Positions 25,776 through 34,389 of a stretch of DNA of 41,340 bases are shown piece by piece. Made by a program: the position numbers and the translations under genes. This DNA comes from an uncultured Chryseobacterium sp. (GTDB lineage: Bacteria > Bacteroidota > Bacteroidia > Flavobacteriales > Weeksellaceae): the NCBI GenBank assembly GCA_913778085.1, contig CAJYXJ010000082.1, positions 1 through 41,340 of the forward strand. The letters run 5' to 3'. Within the stretch, counting starts at the first letter, position 1. Each line of letters starts with the position of its first letter. The notes beneath the pieces were generated by a model, which made no database searches, was not told the origin of the DNA, and worked only from the letters and a program-made list of their open reading frames with translations.

Positions 25776-28700
25776 TTACTTCTTAATGAATTTGGAATTG
25801 AATGTATCTTTTCCTTTGTCTTCAATAGAAATTACATATCCTCCTTTAATCAATTCAGAAACATTAATCTGTCCGCCACTGATATTTCCTTGTTTTACCA
25901 GTTGACCGGCAGCACTGTAAATTTTGTACGTTGCCTTGTCTGATACTTTGGTAATGTTAAGGATATCTGATACCGGATTCGGATAAATCTGAATATCGTT
26001 TTTAGGACCTGCCACATCGTTTGTTGCTAAAACTGATGTTACCATCACATTATAGTCTTCAGTTTCTCCATAATAGAAATTAGTACCACATGCTAGAGAA
26101 GAAGGAATAGATGCACCATTATTATTTGTACCTGCATATATATAGACTATTCTCATTCTCAACGGCTGATTTTCTACTGCAGTGGAAGGTACGGTAACCG
26201 CTGAAGTATACTGAGTGGTGATCGTAGCCGATACCGGAGCATTCAATACTTTTTCAGAATCCTCAAATGTACCATTTCTGTTCCAGTCTATCCATACGGC
26301 AGCACCGTCATACGTATCCGGGCTCCCCACTACTACTGTCAAAGTATAAGGAGCAGCTCCTTTTACCAGGTTAATCTGTAATGCAGGATTCGCTGTATAA
26401 TTGGTATAGACAGAAGCCCCGGAAGCATTGCTTACATTGGACAAAGAAACATTTGATATATATTCACCTGTTGTAAGAACTGTAGAAGAATCACAATAAG
26501 TAACAGTTGAATAAGTTGTCACAGTAAAGTTTACGGATGCAGAATATGAACCGGTAGTACCTGAGCATACTGCAGCGACCTGTGCTTCATAAGTTCCCGC
26601 AGTTAAGCCGCTTACGTTTATTGCAGATCCTGAAGTAGTAACCTGTGTCCAGGTAGTGGCAGTAGTTTTCTTATACCGTACAATATAAGTAGTTGAAGTT
26701 CCTGAGTAAGGTGTCCAATAAATAGAAGCACCACCCAGTGAAGGAATTACTGTAAGACCTGAAGGCGCAGCACTGCTGCAAGGCGATAATGTAGTAAGCG
26801 CAACACTTCCGATTGCATAAAATACATTTCCAATAGAAGATATTCTTACTTTAATCGTAGTTCCATTCAATGAAGACGGGAAAGTAAAACTCTCAGAGCC
26901 ATCGTTTGGTGTTGAGGCAGAAAGCAGATTCCATGTACTACCATTGTTTGTTGTATATTCTACTTTAACGTTTGCAACATTATAAGGAGCAGCTGTTGTG
27001 TTTGCAACAGCCCAAGAAATAGGTGTAGGAGAACCGTTTGCTTCTGCTGCTGTAGTGGTTACTTTAAATGGTCCATTATCTCCTACCACAATAGTTTGGG
27101 TAGCATATTGCGTTTGTTGCTGAAGTGCATTGGCATTATTATCTCTTACCGTTACAGCAAAGTTAGTCGTTCTCGGAACCATTGATACAGATTCCCAGGT
27201 ATTACTGCTATTGTTTAGCACTCCGCTTAATACAGAAGAAAGAGCCGGGAAGTATCTGGTAGGGCTGGTGGACGGTATAGCAGAACGGAAAGAGGCTCCC
27301 GTTGAAGTTGTCCCTAAATTGTTTTTATTAATTGTTGTACTTGCATCATCTATTTCTTCCCAGGAATAGGTCATTGGATCACCTTGTGCATCCGTAGCAG
27401 AAGCGGTTAAAACGAAAGCCGTTCCTTTAGGAATGTTATAGGTTGGAAGAGCGGCAATTACAGGAGGATCATTTGCAACTGAATTCTCAACATCACACGT
27501 TGTAGTTTGTAAGTTTTCTAATATCTGGCCGATGCTTGCCACATGAAAATATGCATCCGAGTGGGCCTGAACATCAGTAGTTGTTCCTGTAATTCCGGCA
27601 TATCCCATAATGGTAGATCCAGAACCCGGCTCCATATTAACTCCGGAACCTTCAAGACTGTGAGAAAATGTATGGTTACCTCCCAATTGATGTCCCATCT
27701 CGTGAGCAACATAATCTATATCAAAGTTATCTCCCTGTGGAACATTATTGGCGGGTGAAGTAAAGCCCGAACCTTTGTAAGCTTCTGGCGAACCGTTTAC
27801 ATCAGTTGTCATATCGTTGCTGCAAACGCATCCGATACATCCTGCATTACCTCCACCTCCGGAAGCCCCGAATAAATGTCCTATATCAAAATTTGCTTCT
27901 CCAACATTTGTGTGCAAAACATTCATTAATTCTCCGTTCCAGGCACCGGCAACTCCGGCACTGGCAGCAGAGTAAGGGTCTGTAGCGCTATTGGTATAAA
28001 TAACTCCGGGGAAACTTTGAAGATTCAAATGTAAAGCAAAATCTTTCTCGAATACTCCATTCACTCTGGTTAAAGTAGCATTTATCGCAACAAGAGCTAC
28101 TGCTCTCTTCTGATCATCGGTAGCGGTGGCAGGTAGGTTGGCCTGAGTCGCAAAATATTGCGTATATTCCCCAGTAACAGACATTGCCAGTCTCATAGTC
28201 CGATACTTCTTATCGGAAGATTTAGAAAAATCACCTGGCTGATTGGTAAAAGAACTACCTTTTTTCAACAATCCGGCAATCTGTTTTTTCTGGGATGCCG
28301 TTTCATCGGTACTGCATAAAAATGCATCACCCTTTGTTTTGTTTGTTTTAGGATGCACCTCATAAACAGTTCTATCTCCAATTTGTGGCTCAATGAACTC
28401 ATAACCTCCGTCTCCGATGATCATCGACTGAAAATCATTAGGTGCCAATGAAAATCTTAAATATTTTGAGGGATCATCTACTCCCACTCCTACATAAGAA
28501 CCTAACTGATATTGCTCTGCCAGTTCTTTTACTACAACAGGAAAACTGTATACGGAGAATTTCTCTATTTTTCCGTTAAGGGTGGGTAGAGAAATAATCA
28601 CCGGTTTTGCATTAGCTCCCATCTCCTGCGCATTTCTTAGCTGAGATCTTAGTAGGTCCAAATCTAATTTGTAATACCCGTTAGTTCTTACATTAGATTT

Positions 28701-28823
28701 ACTTACATTAAATTCCGCACTTTTAGTCTTATTGTCTTCTTTTTTAAAGGAAGTAGGTGTCCATTGGCCGAACACAGTACCCCCTAAAGCCGTTAACAGT
28801 AAGGCAGTAAAAAATTTACTCAT
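25776..28823 (-). CDS. Secreted reprolysin-like metalloprotease with FN3 and GEVED domains, T9SS substrate
   Basis: 1015 aa from the ATG at 28823 (MSKFFTALLLTALGGTVFGQ, a good signal peptide); an in-frame start at 28922 would add 33 residues that spoil the signal and cross the promoter. The zincin domain with HEMGHQLGGNH lies at about 374-384, followed by the same linker as in the paralogue, then one FN3 (about 690-775), one GEVED (ending GETEDYNVMV), and a T9SS type A sorting domain (IQIYPNPVSDIL to the end). The N-terminal ~680 residues are closely similar to the 2146-aa neighbour. It is expected outside the cell, degrading proteins. It is a separate transcript with its own promoter element and terminator. 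Confidence 0.93.
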   Translation of the reverse strand: MSKFFTALLLTALGGTVFGQWTPTSFKKEDNKTKSAEFNVSKSNVRTNGYYKLDLDLLRSQLRNAQEMGANAKPVIISLPTLNGKIEKFSVYSFPVVVKELAEQYQLGSYVGVGVDDPSKYLRFSLAPNDFQSMIIGDGGYEFIEPQIGDRTVYEVHPKTNKTKGDAFLCSTDETASQKKQIAGLLKKGSSFTNQPGDFSKSSDKKYRTMRLAMSVTGEYTQYFATQANLPATATDDQKRAVALVAINATLTRVNGVFEKDFALHLNLQSFPGVIYTNSATDPYSAASAGVAGAWNGELMNVLHTNVGEANFDIGHLFGASGGGGNAGCIGCVCSNDMTTDVNGSPEAYKGSGFTSPANNVPQGDNFDIDYVAHEMGHQLGGNHTFSHSLEGSGVNMEPGSGSTIMGYAGITGTTTDVQAHSDAYFHVASIGQILENLQTTTCDVENSVANDPPVIAALPTYNIPKGTAFVLTASATDAQGDPMTYSWEEIDDASTTINKNNLGTTSTGASFRSAIPSTSPTRYFPALSSVLSGVLNNSSNTWESVSMVPRTTNFAVTVRDNNANALQQQTQYATQTIVVGDNGPFKVTTTAAEANGSPTPISWAVANTTAAPYNVANVKVEYTTNNGSTWNLLSASTPNDGSESFTFPSSLNGTTIKVRISSIGNVFYAIGSVALTTLSPCSSAAPSGLTVIPSLGGASIYWTPYSGTSTTYIVRYKKTTATTWTQVTTSGSAINVSGLTAGTYEAQVAAVCSGTTGSYSASVNFTVTTYSTVTYCDSSTVLTTGEYISNVSLSNVSNASGASVYTNYTANPALQINLVKGAAPYTLTVVVGSPDTYDGAAVWIDWNRNGTFEDSEKVLNAPVSATITTQYTSAVTVPSTAVENQPLRMRIVYIYAGTNNNGASIPSSLACGTNFYYGETEDYNVMVTSVLATNDVAGPKNDIQIYPNPVSDILNITKVSDKATYKIYSAAGQLVKQGNISGGQINVSELIKGGYVISIEDKGKDTFNSKFIKK

Positions 28824-28848
28824 AACATTTTTAATTAAATTTACCTGC

Positions 28849-28856
28849 CAAATATA
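28849..28856 (-). promoter_or_regulatory. -7 element (TATATTTG)
   Basis: A perfect TAnnTTTG on the minus strand, 26 bases before the ATG at 28823. It supports the chosen start. Confidence 0.6.
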
Positions 28857-28930
28857 ACCATTTTGCGCTATAAATATTATATTCTTAATCTTTTTAACTA
28901 AAAAAAATAATTTTGACAGCATAATTTTAA

Positions 28931-28976
28931 AAAAAACAAATAATCCTCAGACAAGTCTGAGGATTATTTGTTTTTT
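28931..28976 (-). terminator. Very strong (bidirectional) terminator
   Basis: A 21-bp perfect stem (arms 28931-28951 and 28956-28976, core ATAATCCTCAGA/TCTGAGGATTAT) with the 4-base loop CAAG and A/T runs at both ends. It lies 22 bases past the stop of the M43 protease gene and upstream of the next promoter. Confidence 0.9.
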
Positions 28977-28997
28977 TTAATTTCTATTAAATAAATG

Positions 28998-31037
28998 TTA
29001 ATTTTTAATAAACTTGATGCTTTCGGAAAGCTTTCCATCCTTAATTGTAATAATGTAAGCTCCTTTCACCAATTCTGAAACTCTTACTTGATTATTACTG
29101 ATATTTCCACCTTTTACCAACTGTCCTACTGTATTGTGAATTTCAAACGTTGCTTTACTGGAAACCTTGGTAATGTTTAGGATATCATTTGTAGGATTAG
29201 GATAAATATTAAGACCATCCTTTTTACTAAGTTCTTCTGTACCAAGAACTACAGTGGTGAATCCCTTTGATGCGTAAGAATTAATGTTGGTATCGCCGTG
29301 ATAAATCGTTTGTCCACCCGGAGTTGAAAGATCAACATATCCTCCGTCAGTCAATCCGTCACCATATGCATCGGATATTGTAAATACATAACACCCTGGT
29401 GCCAGCGACCATGTCTGGGATATAATTGTTGGCAGTGGAGTAGTTGATGTTGGATTTGAAACATCAGGATATGGCCCACCATATTTTACAATTTGCCCTG
29501 CACTATTTTTAAGAGTCCACATTGTTTCCGATCCGTAATAATCTAATTGCAGATTAAAATTAACGGTTGTAGCAGATGGAATATATTGTGGAGCTATTGG
29601 CTTATTATACATACCATCAATCACATTATTTGTAGTTCTTTGATCAGTAGTTCCGTTAACTGATGTAATTGATGCAGAAACAGGAGCTCCAGTAGGAACA
29701 GATCCCGAAACCGGGATACTGATAATACTGTATTTATCCTGAGCTAGATTTCCCGTCCAACTATATGTCTGGGCAGTTCCTCCATTAATAATGTAATTGA
29801 TTGTTGCTGATGTAAGATTAGCCGTACCTCTGTTATATAATGAAAAACGAACTACTCCACCACCACAGCTTTCTGAACTACAACCTCCATCCATTTTTAA
29901 CTCGGCATCATTCGGAAAAAGGGTAATGGCCTGATCGGCAATAGATGATTTCAGTTGCATTCTTCTTGGCGAAACATCCATCACAGTTCTGATTCTTGTT
30001 TTTTGATCATTTGTAAAAATATTCATACATAGATCCGGTGTATAATCCATATAATTTCTTACCATTTCCATAATTGATGGATCATTACAACTTGCAATAT
30101 TCGTATTACATACATAGTTTGCCGTATGTGCTGTAGGAGTATCTGCACAATAGTCAGTACCGCAAGTAGCATCACCCCAAATATGCCTAAGCCCTAAAAA
30201 ATGCCCTACTTCGTGGGTCATCGTTCTTCCTTTGTCATATGGAGCGGAAAGTAAAAAATTATTATTGGTATCATAATCGCGGCTTCCAAAAGTTGCAAAA
30301 TTAGCAACTACACCATCTGTGCTTGCTGCTCCGCCATTTGTTCCAAGCCCTTGCAACCCTGAAGAACTAGGAAACTGAGCATAACCCAATAAAGAAGCGT
30401 CAGCAAAGCTAACACTCCACATATTCATATATACATTGGGGTTCCAGATTGTTTGTGGTTTTACGAATCCTTCTATACTTTCTCTAGTCCAATTGTCTTG
30501 ACAAAGATTCACTCTGTCTATTCCATTAGTAGGATTTCCAAAAGGATCAACCTTAGCCAATGCAAACTGGATTTGAACATCTGCTCCTACAGCATTCGTA
30601 TTATATCCAGGAGTATTGAACATTTTTCGGAAATCATTATTCATGACTGTAATTTGAGACATAACCTGCTCATCTCTAATATTAGGAGCTGCTCCAAGAT
30701 TTTGCCCGCTGTGAATAACATGTACTACTACTGGAATAGTAATGATACTTCCATTCTGGGATTTGTTATTTTTTGCATTTTCAATTAATGGTGCCAACCA
30801 AGTTTCAAACTGACTTTCAGTCATTCTACCTGGATATTTCTCCTGTAAATATTTTTCATATTCAACAGTAGAACACCTTTCAAATCCATTCGCCTTTGCG
30901 ATTTCTTCAGGCGATGCTTTTAAAAATCGCGGTTCTTTAGCAATTCCCTTATCTTTTTTAATCTGTTGTGCGTTTAATATTCCTAAACTCATCAATGATA
31001 TTAAAAAAAATGATTTCAAAAATGTAGATTTTTGCAT
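28998..31037 (-). CDS. Secreted M43 pappalysin-like zinc metalloprotease, T9SS substrate
   Basis: 679 aa. Signal peptide (FLKSFFLISLMSLGILNAQ). The catalytic domain has the extended zinc motif HEVGHFLGLRH (about 275-285) followed by GDATCGTDYCADTP, and later the Met-turn region MEMVRNYMDYTPDLCMNIFT, as in M43 cytophagalysins. Residues ~375-600 are beta-rich, with a CSSESCGGGVVRFSLYNRG segment and a pre-peptidase-like domain (MWTLKNSAGQIV.. SDAYGDGL). The C terminus (LNIYPNPTNDILNIT to the end) is a T9SS type A sorting domain close to that of the neighbouring proteases. It is expected extracellular, with a nutritional or virulence-like role as protease. Confidence 0.93.
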   Translation of the reverse strand: MQKSTFLKSFFLISLMSLGILNAQQIKKDKGIAKEPRFLKASPEEIAKANGFERCSTVEYEKYLQEKYPGRMTESQFETWLAPLIENAKNNKSQNGSIITIPVVVHVIHSGQNLGAAPNIRDEQVMSQITVMNNDFRKMFNTPGYNTNAVGADVQIQFALAKVDPFGNPTNGIDRVNLCQDNWTRESIEGFVKPQTIWNPNVYMNMWSVSFADASLLGYAQFPSSSGLQGLGTNGGAASTDGVVANFATFGSRDYDTNNNFLLSAPYDKGRTMTHEVGHFLGLRHIWGDATCGTDYCADTPTAHTANYVCNTNIASCNDPSIMEMVRNYMDYTPDLCMNIFTNDQKTRIRTVMDVSPRRMQLKSSIADQAITLFPNDAELKMDGGCSSESCGGGVVRFSLYNRGTANLTSATINYIINGGTAQTYSWTGNLAQDKYSIISIPVSGSVPTGAPVSASITSVNGTTDQRTTNNVIDGMYNKPIAPQYIPSATTVNFNLQLDYYGSETMWTLKNSAGQIVKYGGPYPDVSNPTSTTPLPTIISQTWSLAPGCYVFTISDAYGDGLTDGGYVDLSTPGGQTIYHGDTNINSYASKGFTTVVLGTEELSKKDGLNIYPNPTNDILNITKVSSKATFEIHNTVGQLVKGGNISNNQVRVSELVKGAYIITIKDGKLSESIKFIKN

Positions 31038-31057
31038 ATATAAACTTTATAATTTTA

Positions 31058-31065
31058 CAAATATA
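31058..31065 (-). promoter_or_regulatory. -7 element (TATATTTG)
   Basis: A perfect TAnnTTTG on the minus strand, 21 bases before the ATG at 31037. Confidence 0.6.
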
Positions 31066-31240
31066 TAAAATAAATTGATACATATTTTTCGAATATCTCT
31101 AACTGTATATTATAATTCACATCATATTTCCATGGCTTTTGTTACTTTGATATTCTATCATAACACAAATTACGATACTATTTATTAATCAAAAAAGAGG
31201 ATCAAGATAATAAAATAAGTATATTTATAAAAAACAAAAA

Positions 31241-31708
31241 ATGAAATTACAAACTATAGCATTACTCCTTTTAAGTCTGAACAATATTAATTGTATATCT
31301 CAGAAAAAAACGGAAAATAAAAATTCTCATTCCATTTTAAAACAAATCAACACAATCGAAAAAATACAATTAAAAGAGCTGACAAGGGGAAGAAATAGAA
31401 TATATACTTTTAGCCCTGATGCTTTACATATTAATCTAAACGGAGCAGACACCCAACAAGAATTATCACCTGCCAACTGGGAAAATATGGCTAGACAGGC
31501 TGCTTTGCTAGACCTATCGAAAATTTCTACCTATGCTGCCCCCACAACCGGAAGGTATTCCGACAGTGCCCTATCTTCCACCATCATTATTACTTCAGCC
31601 GGAAAGACGTATGAATCTGCTTCTTTTGATGAAGGAATCCCCCCAAAAGAACTGGAGGGATTATATCTATTGTTAAAAGGTAAATCGAAGATTATAAAAA
31701 AACAGTAG
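31241..31708 (+). CDS. Hypothetical exported protein, possible lipoprotein
   Basis: 155 aa. The N terminus KLQTIALLLLSLNNINC is a short signal; the Cys at 19 could be a lipidation site, though NINC is a poor lipobox. The mature part is polar with a TIEKIQLKELTRG region, an ADTQQELSPANWENMARQ segment, and a beta-like TIIITSAGKTYESASFD stretch. No family was recognised. It converges with the DUF6048 gene, with only 11 bases between stops and no obvious terminator. Confidence 0.7.
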   Translation: MKLQTIALLLLSLNNINCISQKKTENKNSHSILKQINTIEKIQLKELTRGRNRIYTFSPDALHINLNGADTQQELSPANWENMARQAALLDLSKISTYAAPTTGRYSDSALSSTIIITSAGKTYESASFDEGIPPKELEGLYLLLKGKSKIIKKQ

Positions 31709-31719
31709 CCTTCTTTTAT

Positions 31720-32385
31720 TTAAAACTTATACGCCAGGTTCCAGGCAAAGCCCATGGTAAATTTGGATGAGCTTCTGCCGAAGCCAGGAACAATCATTGG
31801 CTGGATTTCATCCTGTTTTGTGGTGTACACCAGATAACGGGGCTGCATATTCACATCAATATAAAAATTGGTATCGAATAACTGTACCCTTCCTCCTAAT
31901 GTTCCTTCCAGCCAGTAAGACGATTGCGTGGACGAAGGGAAAGCAATGGAAGAGCTGCTTCCTCCGTATCCCCGTACCGGAACAGCCACGTATTCCTGAG
32001 TATAGAATGAGCCTGCCACTTTTCCTCCTGCATAGAAACCGTTGAACTGGTTCTCCGGATCTTTCGCCAGCATATAAAAAGCGCCCAATTTCAGGAAAGG
32101 GCCATTTACTTTGGCATCGTAACCGTTTTTCTGATAAATATTGGATTCAAAACCTGCTTCTGCAATAGCATGGATGTTTTCTTTTATTCGGGATGAGATA
32201 AAACCCTGGTATAATTTCCTGTCCGAAAAAAAGGAAACTGCCGTATTGAGAACATCGCCACCAACCATAAAGTTCGGCTGATATTTCCATTTTTCTTTTT
32301 TAACTTCTTTGGTATTTTTTTCCTGGGAAAAACCTAAAAAACTGATGATGCTAAAAAAGAAGGTAAAGATTAGTTTTGTCCTCAT
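31720..32385 (-). CDS. DUF6048-like protein, probable outer-membrane beta-barrel
   Basis: 221 aa with a signal peptide (TKLIFTFFFSIISFLGFSQ). The body has alternating amphipathic strands, many aromatic residues and glycines, and the terminal strand FTMGFAWNLAYKF, which ends in a C-terminal Phe as outer-membrane barrels do. Size and context (behind rlmD and a DUF6452-type gene) match the DUF6048 family of Flavobacteriia; this is recognition from memory and was not searched. Its start overlaps the upstream gene by 35 bases, so the two are co-transcribed. Function unknown. Confidence 0.8.
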   Translation of the reverse strand: MRTKLIFTFFFSIISFLGFSQEKNTKEVKKEKWKYQPNFMVGGDVLNTAVSFFSDRKLYQGFISSRIKENIHAIAEAGFESNIYQKNGYDAKVNGPFLKLGAFYMLAKDPENQFNGFYAGGKVAGSFYTQEYVAVPVRGYGGSSSSIAFPSSTQSSYWLEGTLGGRVQLFDTNFYIDVNMQPRYLVYTTKQDEIQPMIVPGFGRSSSKFTMGFAWNLAYKF

Positions 32386-32836
32386 TCTCTATAAAATTTT
32401 GCCCGGCCTGTATGCTCTTCACCGGAGTGGTTGTTGTTACCGGATCTAGTACGGCATTTAAATTCTCGTAGTTTATCTTAATACCGCAGCCCGGTGAAAC
32501 ATAGCTCGATCTGGTGGTATAGTTTACCCTTACTTTGGATTCAGCTCCTTTATTGGTTATCCTGAAATAAATATCGGTATAAGGAGAATTGTCTACTCTT
32601 AAAGGAATGATTCGGGAAGTAATCTTCGCCTGGCCGCCGAGCTGCACTTTACCGGAACCGTAGTCCACGGCAACATATAGAGAGTCAACGGTTTTCTCTT
32701 TACCGCTTTCCGCACTCAGAAAAGAGACCTTCATTCTAGGTGTTCCTTCCCCGTTTTCGCAGATATCATCATCACTGCCGCATGAGAACAGCAGACTCAG
32801 AAATCCGAGGGTTATCAGGAATTTAAAATACTTCAT
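32351..32836 (-). CDS. DUF6452-like lipoprotein
   Basis: 161 aa. The signal peptide with lipobox LLFSCGSDDD predicts a lipoprotein with Cys at about residue 19 and acidic residues after it. The mature part includes CENGEGTPRMKVSF, SLYVAVDYG and PLRVDNSPYTDIYFRI, a small beta domain. The neighbourhood (rlmD upstream, DUF6048 downstream) matches the DUF6452 family. The start is 34 bases after the rlmD stop. Function unknown; a surface or periplasmic partner of the DUF6048 barrel is a reasonable guess. Confidence 0.8.
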   Translation of the reverse strand: MKYFKFLITLGFLSLLFSCGSDDDICENGEGTPRMKVSFLSAESGKEKTVDSLYVAVDYGSGKVQLGGQAKITSRIIPLRVDNSPYTDIYFRITNKGAESKVRVNYTTRSSYVSPGCGIKINYENLNAVLDPVTTTTPVKSIQAGQNFIENEDKTNLYLLF

Positions 32837-32870
32837 GAACTGTAAGATTTGGAATTCAAATTTAAATAAA

Positions 32871-34283
32871 TTATTTCTTAATCAGTAAAGCAATATTCTC
32901 TACGTGGTGCGTCTGCGGGAACATATCGACCGGCAGAATTTTTACCACATCATACTGTTCTTTCATCAACGCCAGGTCTCTGGCCTGTGTTGCAGAGTTG
33001 CAGCTTACGTAAACAACTTTTTCGGGTGACAGCTTTAAGATCTGCTCCACTACTTTCTGATGCATTCCGTCTCTTGGCGGATCGGTAATCAGAACATCGG
33101 CTTTCGGATGGCTGGCAAGGAATTCATCATTAAAGATATCCTTCATATCGCCGCAGTAGAAAGTCGTATTGGTAAGACCGTTCAGTTCGGCATGCTCAAT
33201 CGCTGCGTCGATGGCCTCCTGAACGGATTCGATCCCGATGACTTGCTTGGCATTTCTCGCCACATACTGGGCAATGGTTCCGGTTCCGGTATATAAATCA
33301 TACACGACTTCATCACCTTTGAGGTCGGCAAATTCAAGCGTTTTTCTGTATAATTCCAAGGCTTGCTTATAATTGGTCTGAAAGAACGATTTCGGCCCGA
33401 TCTTGAATTTCAGCCCATCCATCTCTTCCATCAAAAATCCTTCGCCGAAATAGACATTGATGTCCAGATCGTAAATGGAATCGTTCGGCTTCGGGTTGAT
33501 GGCATAAACTAATGTTTTGATCTGTGGGAATGTTTCTAGTAAGAATTCAAAAAGCTTCTCGCGGTTTTCCTTTTCTTCCCTGTACAGCTGGAAAAGAACC
33601 ATCCACTCTCCTTTTGAGTTCTGTCTCATCATCAGCGTCCTCAGAAAGCCTTCATGATTTTTAACATCAAAGAAATCCAGTCCGTTTTTTACCGCATAAT
33701 CTTTTACGGCAAGCCTTATCGTGTTGGAAGGCTCTTCCTGAAGAAAACATTCTTTAAGGTCGAGGATCTTGCTCCACATTCCCGGAATATGGAATCCTAG
33801 GGCATCTTTATTGCCGAAGTTTTCTTCCGAGCTGATCTCATATTGGGTCAGCCAACGGGCATTGGAGAAAGAAAACTCCATTTTGTTCCTGTAAAAATAC
33901 TGTTCTTCAGATCCGAGAATAGGCACGGTCTCGAAATTATCAATTCCTCCGATCCTTTTAATATTATTATAAACTTCTTCCTGTTTAAAGGCCAGCTGCT
34001 TTTCATAACGCATATTCTGCCATTTGCACCCTCCGCATACCCCGAAATGAATACATTTCGGATCTACCCGATCCGGTGATTTCTCAAGCAGGTCTATCGC
34101 TTCTCCCTCATAATATTTGGATTTTGCCTTCTTTACTTTTACATTAACAAGATCTCCGGGGATGGCCCCAGAAACCATTACTGTTTTTCCTTCTTCCGTA
34201 CGCCCGATGGCAATTCCTTTGGCTCCGGCAGTAAAAAGCCTTATATTTTCAAGAACTATATTTTTATTCTTCTTTCTACTCAT
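32871..34283 (-). CDS. rlmD: 23S rRNA (uracil-5-)-methyltransferase RlmD
   Basis: 470 aa. The N-terminal TRAM domain (~10-70) is followed by the iron-sulfur cysteines CIHFGVCGGCKW. The SAM-binding domain has VYDLYTGTGTIAQYVA and DVLITDPPRDGMH, and the catalytic Cys lies in VVYVSCNSATQARDL. The family methylates C5 of a uracil (U1939 in E. coli numbering) in 23S rRNA; the RlmD rather than RlmCD/TrmA assignment rests on the Fe-S motif and the common flavobacterial annotation. It heads the unit with the two DUF genes. Confidence 0.9.
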   Translation of the reverse strand: MSRKKNKNIVLENIRLFTAGAKGIAIGRTEEGKTVMVSGAIPGDLVNVKVKKAKSKYYEGEAIDLLEKSPDRVDPKCIHFGVCGGCKWQNMRYEKQLAFKQEEVYNNIKRIGGIDNFETVPILGSEEQYFYRNKMEFSFSNARWLTQYEISSEENFGNKDALGFHIPGMWSKILDLKECFLQEEPSNTIRLAVKDYAVKNGLDFFDVKNHEGFLRTLMMRQNSKGEWMVLFQLYREEKENREKLFEFLLETFPQIKTLVYAINPKPNDSIYDLDINVYFGEGFLMEEMDGLKFKIGPKSFFQTNYKQALELYRKTLEFADLKGDEVVYDLYTGTGTIAQYVARNAKQVIGIESVQEAIDAAIEHAELNGLTNTTFYCGDMKDIFNDEFLASHPKADVLITDPPRDGMHQKVVEQILKLSPEKVVYVSCNSATQARDLALMKEQYDVVKILPVDMFPQTHHVENIALLIKK

Positions 34284-34328
34284 GCTGATTTTCTATTTTC
34301 CTACATGAAACATTTCTGTTCCGGTCTG

Positions 34329-34336
34329 CAAAAGTA
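34329..34336 (-). promoter_or_regulatory. -7 element (TACTTTTG) of rlmD
   Basis: A perfect TAnnTTTG on the minus strand, 46 bases before the ATG at 34283, directly past the terminator of the upstream gene. Confidence 0.5.
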
Positions 34337-34345
34337 CAAATAAAA

Positions 34346-34369
34346 AAACCTTATCCGGGGATAAGGTTT
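34346..34369 (-). terminator. Rho-independent terminator of the thioredoxin-fold lipoprotein gene
   Basis: AAACCTTATC/GATAAGGTTT, 10-bp stem and 4-base loop. On the minus strand seven T's follow. It lies 20 bases past the stop at 34390. Confidence 0.88.
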
Positions 34370-34389
34370 CTATCAATATTCAATTTAAA

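Noticed and set aside
28824-28922. Longer start for the 1015-aa protease
   Set aside because: It would place 33 residues before the signal peptide and span the TATATTTG promoter element.
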